Assembly (NCBI RefSeq): GCF_000941075.1
Contig: NZ_CP007229.1
Coordinates: 806,001 to 870,000, forward strand
Source: Mesomycoplasma dispar
Lineage (GTDB): Bacteria > Bacillota_I > Bacilli_A > Mycoplasmatales > Metamycoplasmataceae
DNA length: 64,000 nucleotides
Direction: 5' to 3'
Shown: positions 10,034-21,100 of the stretch, one piece after another
Position numbering within the stretch: the first letter of the stretch is position 1
How the letters are laid out: each line of letters opens with the position of its first letter
Notes under the pieces: model-generated
What the model was told of the DNA's origin: nothing
Database searches by the model: none
Seen by the model: the letters and a program-made list of their open reading frames with translations, nothing else
Translations under genes and position numbers: made by a program

Positions 10034-12374
10034 AAATTTGAGTAAAAATTTTAACCAAAAAGCTATTTTTAAAAATTTTAGCCTAGACATCTCGTCTAAT
10101 GAGTTGGTCTTTATCGTTGGACCTTCTGGGATTGGGAAAACTACTCTTATTAACCTAATCGCTAATTTTAGTCAAAAAGATGGAGGTGAAATTCTTTTTT
10201 ATAAAGATAACAAAATTGTTAAAAACCCTTTAATTGACGTTGTTTTTCAAGATTTTAACCTAATTGAATCCGCTACTGGTATGGAAAATATTAGAATTGG
10301 AGTTAATGCAATAAATTTTAATATTGATGAAAAGAATATTGAAGAAAACGCAAGTTTTGTTAATATTTCAAAAGAAAATTTAGCAAATAATGTAAGTAAT
10401 TTATCAGGCGGTGAAAAACAACGGATTGCGATTTTACGATCATTAACTCGTGAATCAGACTTTATTTTGTTAGACGAACCAACTGGAAATCTTGACTTCG
10501 AAAATGCTAAAATTCTTTTCGAAAAAATACAATTATTAAAGAAAAACAAGACTATTTTGATAGTTAGCCACAATTTAGATCTTGCTAAAAAATACGCTGA
10601 TAAAATAATTTACCTAAAAAATGAATCTGTATTAGAAATTGATAAAATTGAAGAAATAAATAAAGAAATAAATACAAATAAAAGTAATTATGAATTTAAG
10701 TTTGAAAAAAAACCATTAAAATTAGTTGATAAATTAAAATCTGTTTTTTTGTTTTTGAAACTCGACTTTAAAAACAAGGTTATTATTACCATTTTATTAA
10801 TTACCACATTTCTAATTAGCATTTTAAGTCTTAATTTGTTTGTTGCACTTGATACACAAGCAAAAGGTGTTGATTTGCAACGAATTCATCAATATAATTT
10901 AGATTCCTTTGAGGTTAGTAAAAAAGAAATTTCGCCGTTTTTCACTGAAGAAATTGAGAAATTTAACACTAAAAAAGACATTATTAATAAAATTGTTCCA
11001 CTTTTTAGGACTCAAAACTTTACTTTTGCTTATAACAACCATGAGAAAGAATTAATTTCTGAAAAAAATGAAATAGAACTAATTGACCAATCTGATTTTT
11101 TTAAAAATAGGTTCAAATTTGACAACAAAAACCTTCAAGGTAACTTTATACGAAATGAAAATGAAATTATTATTTCAAATTCAGTTGTGCAAAAATTAAA
11201 GATCATCAATCCTATTGGCAAAAAAATCAAAATCAAGGCCTTACGCAATTCAAATGTCGATGAAATTCCAACAATTTTTGAAGTTAGTATTGTCGGAGTA
11301 AACTATTCGACTAATTTATTGGGCAGAACACCTTCTTTTTTACATCATAATTTAGCAAAAAAAATTAATGAATCCTTTATCAAAAATTCTAGCGATCAAG
11401 GATTATTTAGTGATATAATAATTTCTCCTTTGAATGCAAAGAATTTTGAAATAGTTGTAATTGAAAAAAAATATTTATTAAAAGATTTAAAAGTTAAAAA
11501 TTTTAAAATTAATGACGGTCGACTTCCTGAAAAAAAAGATGAAATTGTTGTTTCAGTTAATACCCTTAAAAAAATAAATGAAATTATAGATAATTTAAAT
11601 AATAGGATTAATGAGTTAAACAAAAAAAATGATAATAAACTTGCAAAATACCCCAAACTTAAAATAGGAGAAAAAGTTAAATTATCGGCAAAAACTGGAG
11701 AAGATGTTCCTTTTAAAATTGTAGGAATTTTTGATCCAAAAGAAAATCCTGAATTAGAAGAAAAAAAACTAGAATCTAAATACCAAATTATAATGCACAA
11801 TGACGGTGATGATTATAGAAATACTATAAGACCATATGCTGCAAAAATATTTTTAAAATCTGATAATATTGATGAAAATTTAATATCTTTTAAAAAGGAT
11901 TTTTCAAATTTCCGTTTTACAAACGATCTTGAATCAGTTAAATTATTAATTTGAAATTCTACTTTTTTAGTAAAAGCAGTTCTACTTTTTATTCAAATAA
12001 TTCTTATAGTTTTACTATTGGTATTTTCAGTTCTTTATGCAAAAAATTTAACACAATCAAAGATAAAATCAATTGGAATTCTTAAATCACTCGGCGAAAA
12101 AACTCGAAAAATATTTTTCTTACATATATTAAATATTTTTGTAATTTCTTCCTTAATTTTCATTTCAGGTTTAATAATAAGTTTACCTAGCATTCCATAT
12201 TTGTATAAATTGATCACAACTGCAGATTTTGTAAGTCCAACTTATACGCAAAGTTTTATTAATTTTATTTTAATTTGATTCTCAATTAGCTTGCTTATTT
12301 TTCTTATCTATTTTTTTATATCATTGAGATATTACAAAAAACCTGTCACTGAACTTCTTAAAAATAATTTATAA
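10020..12374 (+). CDS. MacB/LolD-type ABC transporter with fused ATPase and permease
   Basis: A 784-aa fusion. Residues about 1-210 are an ATPase with Walker A GPSGIGKTT (34-42), a VFQDFNLIE Q-loop, signature LSGGEKQR, Walker B LLDEPTGNLD and the H-loop His in IVSHN. A membrane helix at about 250-275 is followed by a large, probably extracytoplasmic domain. The C-terminus has three helices with an FtsX/MacB-like arrangement and ends at 12374. Such transporters act on peptides or lipoproteins at the membrane rather than as classic importers. It overlaps the preceding gene by 14 nt. Lactococcin 972-type loci use the same transporter class, usually as separate proteins. Confidence 0.82.
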
Positions 12375-12527
12375 ATTGATAATTAGAGAAAAATATTTAA
12401 TATTTGCAAATTTTATGATAAAATAAGTAAAAGTTTTGAAGGTAGTTAAATTTTTAAATTTATAATTTTAAGATTTTTTCTTATTTTTAACAAAATTTTA
12501 AATCAAAACAATCAAAAAAAATTAACA

Positions 12528-13013
12528 ATGATAGTTAAACCCAAAATTTCAAACAGTAAATTTTTAAAATTCATCAGGAAAAATCGCCTAATTATTATAC
12601 TTTCCTTCATTTTAGTTAGTCTTTTAATAGTTCTTTTACTTTTTATTTATGTCTTTCGTTTAGTGAGTGTGCAAGGAATTTCGATGTTACCGACACTAAA
12701 AGATGGGCAGAAAATTTTTATAAATAAAGTTAAAAAACCACAACGCAATGATGTTGTTGTTTTCAACTATAATAAAACAGTTTTAATTAAAAGGTTAGTC
12801 GGGATTCCTGGTGATAAATTAGAAGTTAACGAAAATTCAGTTCTAATAAACGGAAAATTAGTTGCTAGTTTTTCTGATTTAGGGTTTTGGAAATTTAACG
12901 GTATTATTCCTGAAAACAAATTTTTTGCTCTTGGTGATAATATTAATTTTAGCAATGACAGTCGTACTTTTGGACTGTTTGATTTAAATGCAATTCAAGG
13001 AATTTGGGCATAA
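12528..13013 (+). CDS. lepB: Signal peptidase I
   Basis: Membrane-bound serine protease that removes signal peptides from secreted proteins. It is 161 aa, short as in other mollicutes. One N-terminal membrane helix (about 20-45) is followed by the catalytic serine in QGISMLPT (Ser52), the general-base lysine in LIKRLVGIPGD (Lys88), and the C-terminal box GDNINFSNDSRTFG. The Ser/Lys dyad and all family boxes are present. The start ATG at 12528 is preceded by only a weak ribosome site. It lies downstream of the bacteriocin-like cluster, with a 150-nt gap. Confidence 0.93.
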   Translation: MIVKPKISNSKFLKFIRKNRLIIILSFILVSLLIVLLLFIYVFRLVSVQGISMLPTLKDGQKIFINKVKKPQRNDVVVFNYNKTVLIKRLVGIPGDKLEVNENSVLINGKLVASFSDLGFWKFNGIIPENKFFALGDNINFSNDSRTFGLFDLNAIQGIWA

Positions 13014-13639
13014 AATTTAGTGATTTATCTGTAAAAGTTAATATTTTCTTTTAAATTGAATGAATAGTTTCAATTTTGACATTAGCAAATTCCTTTAGTA
13101 ATTAATTTTATTTTTCACCACATTTTGTACGGTTAAGACGATTTGAATTGCCTTGAAATCATATCAAATAAAAGATTTTTATTATCTTTTATCCTTGAAA
13201 AAAGCTCAAATTTTTTATTAAAATTTCGACCATATAACACGATTATTAAATTAATATGAAATAATCACCGATCATTCTGTTGAGTCAAGATTTCTTAGTA
13301 ATTGGTTAATTTTTTTGAAAATTGCTTGATATTTTCAATATGTTTTTGTTCATCAAGATATATAAAATACTTGAAAATTCGTCAATTTTTACAAAACTCC
13401 TTATTTTCTTAAAGTATTTATACAAACATTACCAATAACAAAGGCGGAATTCAAGGTGTGAATTACCTTTCAAAAATAACTTATTTGACACTGCAAAACG
13501 CAACCAAAAAATGACAAAGGCAGGTAAGAAATTGACAAATAATTAAAAAACAATTAGAAATTATTTTCCCTAATCGGCTAAATAATGTAAAATTAAATTA
13601 GATTTCTATTTGAAAAATCCATAAAATTTAAAACGCAAA
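13014..13639. other. Gene-poor stretch, probably decayed DNA
   Basis: No open frame of useful length on either strand. The plus-strand frames are broken by many stops but keep a codon-like texture. The remnant that follows suggests this is the eroded 5' part of the same former gene. I could not align this part securely with the tandem family. Confidence 0.4.
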
Positions 13640-13924
13640 ATTATAAACACTCCCAAAAGAAAATTATTATTTTGGAAAAAATACTCAAATTCATCCAATT
13701 CAAAATTTATTTACCTTTGAAAACTACAATAATTTACTTGAAAAATTTGAAAAATATGGAATTAAAAAACTTGATTTAAACATTGAAATCGGGACAAATT
13801 TATTCTTAGTTGATTTGATAAATTTGGTTCTAGATATCATGTTGATACTGAAAATCTATGTCTTACTGATCCTGATTACTTTATTTTACCAAGTTCGGCA
13901 AAACTGAAACTTGAAAATTTCTAA
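13640..13924 (+). pseudogene. Degenerate relative of the seven-copy tandem gene family
   Basis: In the plus strand the pieces ENYYFGKN, FENYNNLLEKFEKYGIKKLD and, after a frame change near 13815, KFGSRYHVDTENL line up in order with IYLGQK, LETYENILEKFKKYGIKKFD and NKFGSNYRKHSINL of the array proteins at 29687-43038. The frame is broken by stops and at least one shift, and upstream and downstream parts are missing. It shows that the family once had a member outside the array, in the opposite orientation. Confidence 0.7.
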
Positions 13925-13975
13925 ATTTTCTACTTTGGTGGCGAATAACTTTATTAATTAAAAAACAAAAGTTTT

Positions 13976-14022
13976 TTAAAAATGGTAGTAAATTTTTCCA
14001 AAAATTACTACCATTTTTAGAC
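13976..14022 (-). terminator. Terminator hairpin formed by the 3' end of nagA
   Basis: On the minus strand an arm TGGTAGTAA is followed by a loop and by TTACTACCA and TTTTT. The stem is flanked by A on the 5' side and T on the 3' side, the classic intrinsic terminator form. The nagA stop codon lies in the T run, so the hairpin is coding sequence. Its symmetry lets it serve both strands. Confidence 0.7.
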
Positions 14023-15124
14023 TAAATTCATCATCAACAATCACAAAATTTGCTTTTTGCCCTACCTTGACTGTGCCGAAAAAATCTAAAAGATTGAGAG
14101 ATTTTGCAACGTTATACGAAGAGCAAAAAACAATCTCTTGTCATGAAAGTTTAAGATTTTTTTTTAAATTTTGGAGAATTTTAAGGTAAGTCATTCCACT
14201 TCCAGCGATTTGCTTTGAATTTTTCAAATAAAATAAATCGCCTTTTTTTTCAGTTTCTAAATTTCCTAAATTATAAAGTCCGTCTTTAAGACCTTTTTGT
14301 GCAAGAGAATCTGAAACTGCAATTCAATTTTCCTTTTTAAGATTTTTAATCGTAAATTTTAATGTTGAATTTCTGATATGAAGTCCGTCGGTAATTAGTT
14401 CAACTAGAAAATTTTTAGGTAATTTTGATTCAAAAATTAGGTTAGTAAGTGACTGATTTCGGTGGTCAAAATTAGAACTACCATTAAAAAAGTGTGTAAA
14501 TCTACGATAGTTTTTTAATTGATGATCTTTTTCAAAGTCAAAACAATTTGAATGACCAATTGCAAAATTAATTGATTTATGAAAAAAATCAATTAATTTT
14601 GCCGAGTTTTTTTCAGGGGCAATTACAACTGTAATTTTCTTATCCAATTTTTCTGCTAGAAATTTAAAATGTAAATTTTCTGCTGGAATTATTAGACTTT
14701 GATCGTGAGCACCTTTTTTTTCGACAGAAATAAAAGGGCCTTCTAAATACCAGTTTAGGAGAAAATTTGGATATTTTTCGAGTAAAAAAGTAAAAAATTC
14801 AGTATTTTGTTGAATTTTTTTTCAAGATTGCGTGACAGTTGTTCCAAAAATTGCCGCTACACCTTCAAATTTATGTAATTTTTCTTTATAGTCTAGAAAA
14901 TTTTTTTCCCAATTCGAACTAGAAAAATCCTCAAAAGAAAAACCATAACCGCCGTGAGTGTGCGAGTCGATAAAAGCTGGTAACAAAACGTTATTTTTAC
15001 AATCAATTCCTTCCAAATCGGTCTTTCCTTGCGCTAAATTGACTATAGTTCCGTTGTCATCTAACTCGATTCAACCAAAAAATTCGTCTAAATGGCTTAT
15101 AATTCTTAAGTTTTTGTATAGCAT
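13976..15124 (-). CDS. nagA: N-acetylglucosamine-6-phosphate deacetylase
   Basis: Metal-dependent amidohydrolase that converts GlcNAc-6-phosphate to glucosamine-6-phosphate, the substrate of NagB (3847-4611). It is 382 aa. The metal-binding DSHTHGGYG lies near residue 60, YLEGPF near the middle, GHSNC and FFNGSSNFDH carry the metal/substrate histidines, and ITDGLHIR plus the catalytic Asp in AVSDS follow. The ATG is at 15124. The last codons lie inside a terminator-like hairpin. It is separated from nagB by more than 9 kb and is in the opposite orientation. Confidence 0.93.
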
Positions 15125-15260
15125 TTTTTTAAATTAGTCTTTAATTTTAAAGTTCTTATTAAAAATAATTTGAATTTTGAATAAATTGTATCATTATTCA
15201 AACTTTTTTAAAAAGTTAGTTAGGTGAAATATGAAAAACACGTGAAAAAATGTAGAAAGA

Positions 15261-15297
15261 AACAAAAAAATCTATCAAAACAGAAGTTTTTTGATTC
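15261..15297 (-). terminator. Terminator of the carbohydrate ABC operon
   Basis: On the minus strand ATCAAAA and TTTTGAT form a stem with a loop of about 8 nt, followed after AGA by seven T. It lies about 55 nt past the last gene of the ABC operon (stop at 15351). Confidence 0.6.
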
Positions 15298-15350
15298 CTT
15301 TACTTTTATGGTTAACTTTAAAATTTTTATTTATAAGAAAATTAGCGAAA

Positions 15351-16040
15351 TTATTTAGTATTTTTTTGAATAATTTCGTTAATTTGGTTTTCAACTTTCG
15401 TTGTATCAAAAGGTTTTTTAGCTAAAATTTTATCACGACCGAGTGAACCAAATTTTGATTTTGCCATAATTTGTAAAATTAAAATTATAAAACTAAAGGC
15501 TAAACTCACTCACATTTTTGAATAATTTGGATAATCGGAAAAAATTGAATCAGTTACTGTATTTTGTCCAATTTTAACACTGATATTTTGCTCAACTTGA
15601 TTAGGTTGAAGTGCAATTATGAAAAAAATTAGCACAAAAACAAGTAATGATAATGTAAAAATAAACTTAAAAAGTACTTTTAAATCGCCAAATTGACGTC
15701 ATAAATGAATATGTTGGGCTAAAATTAGGGCAAAAAGTATTACTCCAAAAACAATTACTAACGAAATTAGACTAATAAAAATTGGTCAAAGTGGTAATGA
15801 AGTTGACTTATTTCTCGCAATTTCTAAAATTTCTGCTTTTGTTAGGTTGGTAAAACTGCCTTTTGAAACAAAGTCAATCTCCCAATTAATTCGTTGAGAA
15901 AAATCGCTAATTTGGACAATTGCCAAAATTATCACGATAAATATCAGCACTTTTGAAATTAATTGCAAAATTTTCCTTGTAAAATAAGGTGCAACGAAAA
16001 AGTAAATTTTCGCAGTTCGTGATTCTAAATTAGTTATCAA
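15351..16040 (-). CDS. Membrane protein at the end of the carbohydrate ABC operon
   Basis: A protein of about 229 aa with several hydrophobic helices and a basic cytosolic C-terminus. The start is uncertain. TTG at 16040 has AGGAG about 10 nt upstream and is preferred. In-frame ATGs at 16070 and 16067 would overlap the ATPase gene by about 40 nt and have no ribosome site. Trp residues are partly TGA-coded. No family is recognised. Its position directly after the ATPase suggests it belongs to the importer operon. Confidence 0.65.
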
Positions 16041-17229
16041 AATCGATTCGCTCCTTTGTTTTTGCATCAAAAATGTGAATTCGTGCTAAATTAAAACTAA
16101 TTTTCACTTTTTCATCAAGAAAATATTCAAAAATGTTATTCTGATTTGAAATAAGTTCAAGCGAATCGCTAACTTTTATTGCCACAAGTTGATCTTTACC
16201 AATAAGTTCGACATTTGTAATAACCCCGTCAAATTGGGCATCTTTTTTGTTAATGTAGATATCTTCAGAGCGAAATCCGACTTTTAAATTTTGATCTTCA
16301 GAAAGCAAACCTGCAAGTTTTGCATCAATTTCGAAAGAAATTGGCGCTTTTGTTGCCACAATTTGGTTGTTATGAAAAATACAATCAAATAAATTCATTG
16401 TTGGCGAACCAATGAATGTGGCAACAAAAGTATTTTGTGGTTTAAAATATAATTGCCTCCCTGTTCCATTTTGTTGAATTTTTCCATCGTTGAAAACAAC
16501 AATTTGATTTCCCATTGTCATCGCTTCAAGTTGATCATGAGTAACGTAAATACTAGTTGTTTTTAACATTCTGTGAATGTTAACGATTTCACGACGCATT
16601 GACTCACGTAGTTTTGCATCTAAATTTGAAAGTGGTTCGTCCATTAAAAAAACCTGTGGTGAGCGAGCGATTGCTCGCCCAATTGCAACTCTTTGTCGTT
16701 GACCGCCAGAAAGATCACGCGGTTTTGAGTATAAATAGTCGCTAATTTTAAGGATTTTAGCCACATTTTTTACTTTTGCATCAATTACATCTTTTCTTTC
16801 TTTGGCGATTTTTAGTCCAAAAGAAATATTATCATAAACATTCAAATGCGGATAAAGGGCATAAGATTGAAAAACCATCGCGATATTTCTTTGGTGCGGG
16901 GATAAATTATTATACCTTTTCCCGTTAAAAATCAGATCACCTTGAGTGATTGAATTAAGTCCAGCGATCATTCTTAAAAGTGTTGTTTTTCCTGAACCTG
17001 AAGGTCCTAAAAAAATGCAAAAATTGCCACTTTCAATTACTAAATTGATTGATTCTAAAGTGTATTTATCGTTTCCTTCGTATTTTTTTGAAACATTATT
17101 TAGTTCAATTTTTGCCCCGTTAGTTTCCGATTGACTCTCGCCAATTGAGGCAACAAGTTTATTTAGATCAAGTTGTTTTAAATCTAAATTTAGATCTTTT
17201 AGTTGAAAAAGTTTCTGATTTTTCTCCAT
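16030..17229 (-). CDS. Carbohydrate ABC importer ATPase (MalK/UgpC/MsmK type)
   Basis: A 399-aa ATPase driving the sugar importer encoded upstream. An unusual N-terminal extension of about 40 residues precedes the ABC domain. Walker A is GPSGSGKTT, the Q-loop is MVFQSYALYPHLNVYDN, the signature is LSGGQRQRVAIGRA, Walker B is FLMDEPLSNLDAKLR and the H-loop is YVTHDQLEAMTMG. The C-terminal 120 residues form the TOBE/regulatory domain typical of MalK-like ATPases. The gene starts 2 nt after the permease stop. The substrate is unknown; MsmK/UgpC-type ATPases serve several sugars or glycerol phosphate. Confidence 0.92.
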   Translation of the reverse strand: MEKNQKLFQLKDLNLDLKQLDLNKLVASIGESQSETNGAKIELNNVSKKYEGNDKYTLESINLVIESGNFCIFLGPSGSGKTTLLRMIAGLNSITQGDLIFNGKRYNNLSPHQRNIAMVFQSYALYPHLNVYDNISFGLKIAKERKDVIDAKVKNVAKILKISDYLYSKPRDLSGGQRQRVAIGRAIARSPQVFLMDEPLSNLDAKLRESMRREIVNIHRMLKTTSIYVTHDQLEAMTMGNQIVVFNDGKIQQNGTGRQLYFKPQNTFVATFIGSPTMNLFDCIFHNNQIVATKAPISFEIDAKLAGLLSEDQNLKVGFRSEDIYINKKDAQFDGVITNVELIGKDQLVAIKVSDSLELISNQNNIFEYFLDEKVKISFNLARIHIFDAKTKERIDFDN

Positions 17230-17231
17230 AA

Positions 17232-18167
17232 TTAACCTTTAACCGCTCCTTCAGAAAGTCCGCCAACAATGTATTTTTGCAAATACATAAATAAAGCAAG
17301 TGCAGGCACTGCAGCAAGTAAAGCGCCAGCGGCATAAGCGCCAGCGTTAACGTGTTTTGGTTCGACGTTAATAAAAGTTTCAAGACCGACTGCAAGCGTT
17401 AGATCTTGGATATTAAAAAGCACAAACCTGGGTAGAATAACATCGGTAAAAGGTGTTAAAAATGACCAAAGGGCAACCATAATTATTGCGGGACGTAAAA
17501 CGGGAAGTAAAATTTTGAAAAAAACTCCAAAATTTGAACAGCCATCAATTTTGGCTGAATCATCAAGTTCGCGCGAAATACTATCAAGATAAGCTTTTAA
17601 CATAAAAGTATTTCCCGAAACTGCCCCTCCAGAATAAATTATTACTAACATAAAAATCGGCGAAATTCCACTAATTTGCCCAATTTGGACTAAAATATAA
17701 AGGAAAATTAGCGATGATGTTGCCGGAATCATTTGCAAAAGCATAATGATTGTCAAAGAATGTCTTGATCCTTTAAAACGGAAACGGGAATAGGCATAAC
17801 CATTTAAAGCAACTGCGGTTGTTGAAATTAACATTGTCAAAACGGCAATTGTTAGCGTATTTCGATATCAAGCAAAAAAATAGGAACGCTCTGATGTAAA
17901 AAGGTAGTGAAAATTATCGAATCCGAAAACAAAAGGGGTAATTGTAATTAGTCGACTGTTTGCAACGTTAAAAGTTGCAAAAACAAGAGAAATTATTGGG
18001 AATAAAACGATAACAGATCAAGAAATTAAAATTAGATAATTAAAAAAAAGTCAAACTAATTCAATTGGTTTTGTATCGCGTTCGTCTGTTAAATTCAGCC
18101 GTTTTTTTGTATTTCTACTTTTAGGAACAAATTCAAAACTGGCAATTTTTGAAGAAAATAAATCCAT
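17232..18167 (-). CDS. Carbohydrate ABC importer permease (MalG/UgpE type)
   Basis: Inner-membrane permease half, 311 aa. A cytosolic N-terminus of about 35 residues is followed by six predicted helices. The EAA-type coupling motif is LDDSAKIDGCSNFGVFFKILLPVLRP, where the usual Glu-Ala-Ala is Asp-Ser-Ala. The ATG at 18167 is preceded by AGGAAAA and overlaps nothing; the preceding permease stops at 18173. It works with the MalF-like protein and the ATPase that follows. Confidence 0.9.
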
Positions 18168-18172
18168 TTTTC

Positions 18173-21100
18173 CTACCTTCTTGTCATTGATTTTATGAAG
18201 CTACGAATTGCAAAACTAATGCTAATTAAGGCTGCAAGTGTCGAAAGCGCCGCCGCAAAAGCTTGGTGTCCATCGATTTTTATTCCTTGAGTTGTTAATT
18301 TGAAAACTCAAGAAATGATAATATCTGTTGAGGCTTCCCCAAACGGTGAAGCATTTGCATAAGCAGGACCGCCGCCAGTAAAAATCGAAATTGTGGTAAA
18401 GTTGTTAAAAGCACCAACAAATTGACCGATTAACATCGGCGCAATTCCTAAAAGTAATTGCGGCAGTGTTAATTTTCAGAAAATTTGCGACTTGGAGGCG
18501 CCATCAACAGCACCAGCTTCGTAAATTTCGCCCGAAATTGCTTGTAAATTTCCAGTTACTAACATAAAAATGAAAGCATAACTAATTCAGGTTTGGACAA
18601 CAATCAAAAGCACCCTTGCCGTTCCGATTTGATTTAGTCAGGAAATTCCGTCTTTGATTATCCCTAAATTAATTAAAATTAAATTGATATAACCTTTTGA
18701 GTCAGCAGCAAACATTGAACGAATAAAAGAAAGGGAAACAAAAGCTGGAATTGCTCAGGGAAGAATGAAAATTAAACGGAAAATTTTTTTCCTTTAATTT
18801 TGCTTGAATTTGTCAGAATTGCGATTAAAATTCCGAGTCCAATCGGAAAAAGTGTCGATAAAACTGTTCAAACTGCAGTTCAACCTAGAACTGAAGCAAG
18901 CGATTGGAAAAGTCCAAGTTGACGATAATCCCACCATTTTCCTCATTGTTTTAGCCCAACTCAATTCACCGTTTGACCAGGAGCAGCGTGATTATAACCA
19001 TAATCGGTAAAAGAAATTAAAACTGATGTAATTATCGGCGCGGCAACAATGAAAATCATTAAAGCATGACCGACAAGCGAAATCATCCACGGAAATCCTG
19101 TGGTTTGGAGTCACTGTTTTGAATAAAGTCATTTTCCAGGAGTCACGCCCGCTTCCATTGCCTTTGCGATTCTTCAAGCCGATAAGGCGCCAATTAGGAA
19201 ATAAATTAGGACAAATGTCATTAAAATTACTGAAAGAACACCACCAAAAAGGTAAAATCTCGCATCAGTAAAAATTCCTTGCCGCGGATTATGCAGATTT
19301 GCACCTAGATCATAAAAACCAGGAATTCCGCCCATTTTTGATCAATAAGCGCCAAAAGAAAACGGAATAATGAAACTATAGCAAATAAATGAAACTAAAA
19401 ATAGTAAAAGACCTTTAACAAACTGACGAAAAATTAATAATTCAGCTGCTCCAGGAAAAAGCAAATTGAGAAAAAACGCGAAAAATCTTACATTTTTTAT
19501 TGTCTCAACTGGGTAAGTTTTTTGTGCTTCATTTGCTTTTGATTCGTAGATTTTTTTATTAACTTTTAATTCGTTAAAATAACGGTAATTATTTGTAGTA
19601 AGAATTTGCTGGAGTTTTGTAATCTTTGAATTTAAAAAAAGTGTTCTTTTTGCGTCACTTTTTTGAATTTTTGCGCGATTTTCTAAATTTTTAAAGGCTG
19701 TTTTGGCAATTTCCTTTTGCTGAAAACGCCTTTTATTTTCCAACTTTTGCTGTTTAAATTCCTGCAAAATTTCTTCTGTTTTTGCTTTAATTTCCGCTTT
19801 TTGTTCTTGAAAATCAGCGCTAGATTTTAAAAGATTCAGTTCATATTTTGCCTCTATTTTTTCATTGACAAATTTAATTCGCGTTTTAAAGTCTTCGATT
19901 GTTTTTTCGCGAATTGCTCAGGCAAGATCGCGAAAATAAAAACCTTTGTATGAATATTGCTTTAAATATTTTGACTTTTCTAGCAAAAGTTGTCATTTTA
20001 GACTTGATTTTGCAAGTTTTTTAATTAAAAAATTACCATAAAAACTAAAATAATATTTTTTAATTAACAAAAATAAAGGACGATTTATTTGTTCTAGACT
20101 GTTAAATAATTTGGTTTTTTCCTTTAAAATTTGAGAATGATTTTCTAAATTTAGATTAATTTCAGGAATTTCTCATTGTTCATTTTTATTAACAGAGTGA
20201 AAGAATTTTATAGCTTGATCAAAAAAATTTATTTTTGTCTGTGATAAACTAAAAGTAGAATAATGCTTTTTTTCTCGAGTTATTTTGGCGATTTCGGCAT
20301 TAATTTCTTGCTTAAATTCGGCTAATTTGCCAAGATTTTTTGCCTCAAAAGCAAGAATTTCCTGCTTGTTTTGGCTAATTAGTTGTTTTTGCTGTGCGTT
20401 TTGTTGGGTCGCTTGCTGTTTTAAAAAATTAATCGCGTTTTTGTAACTATATTCAAGTGAAATACTTTTTTGTTTGGCAATAAGTTTTAAATTATTTACT
20501 CTTTTTTGATAAAGTTCGGCTTGCAATTGCTTGGTTTCAAGATAATTTTTACGCGAAATTTTCACTTTTTTTAGTAATTCTTCTTGTTTTTCTTTGATTT
20601 TTTGGTAAAAATCAAAGAAAATTTTTCCATTTTCTAAGTTTGAACTAAATAAAAATTGTCTTGATTCTTGATCAAGAAGTTCAATGATTTTCTCTAAATT
20701 AAAATCGGTTTTTTGATATTTTCGAGGATAATCAAGACAAATTTTAAAAATAAATTGCTTTTTAATTAGTTCAACTTCGTTTTCTAAAGTTGTTTTTTTT
20801 GTTTTTTCAAATAAGGCAAGTTTGACTTCTTCGCTATCTTCGGTTTGATTTAATGATTTATGAAAATCACTAAATCAATTACGAAGATTTTTGAGTTCTT
20901 TTGCAAGCTTTTTAATTTCAAAACTAATTAGTTTTTCAATTGAAGAGGCATAATTTAACTTTATAAAAGCATCTTTTAGAACTTTTAACTGATTTTTATA
21001 AGCGACTTTTTGACTTAACAGTTCACGTTTTAAATTGTCGCGAATTTTTTGTCGAGCACGTAAAAAAAGTTCTTTTTCAACATTTTCCTGAATTTTAATT

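Noticed and set aside
13014-13639. Attempt to read a full-length array-family pseudogene from 13014
   Set aside because: Only the part from about 13640 aligns with confidence; further upstream similarity was too weak to claim.
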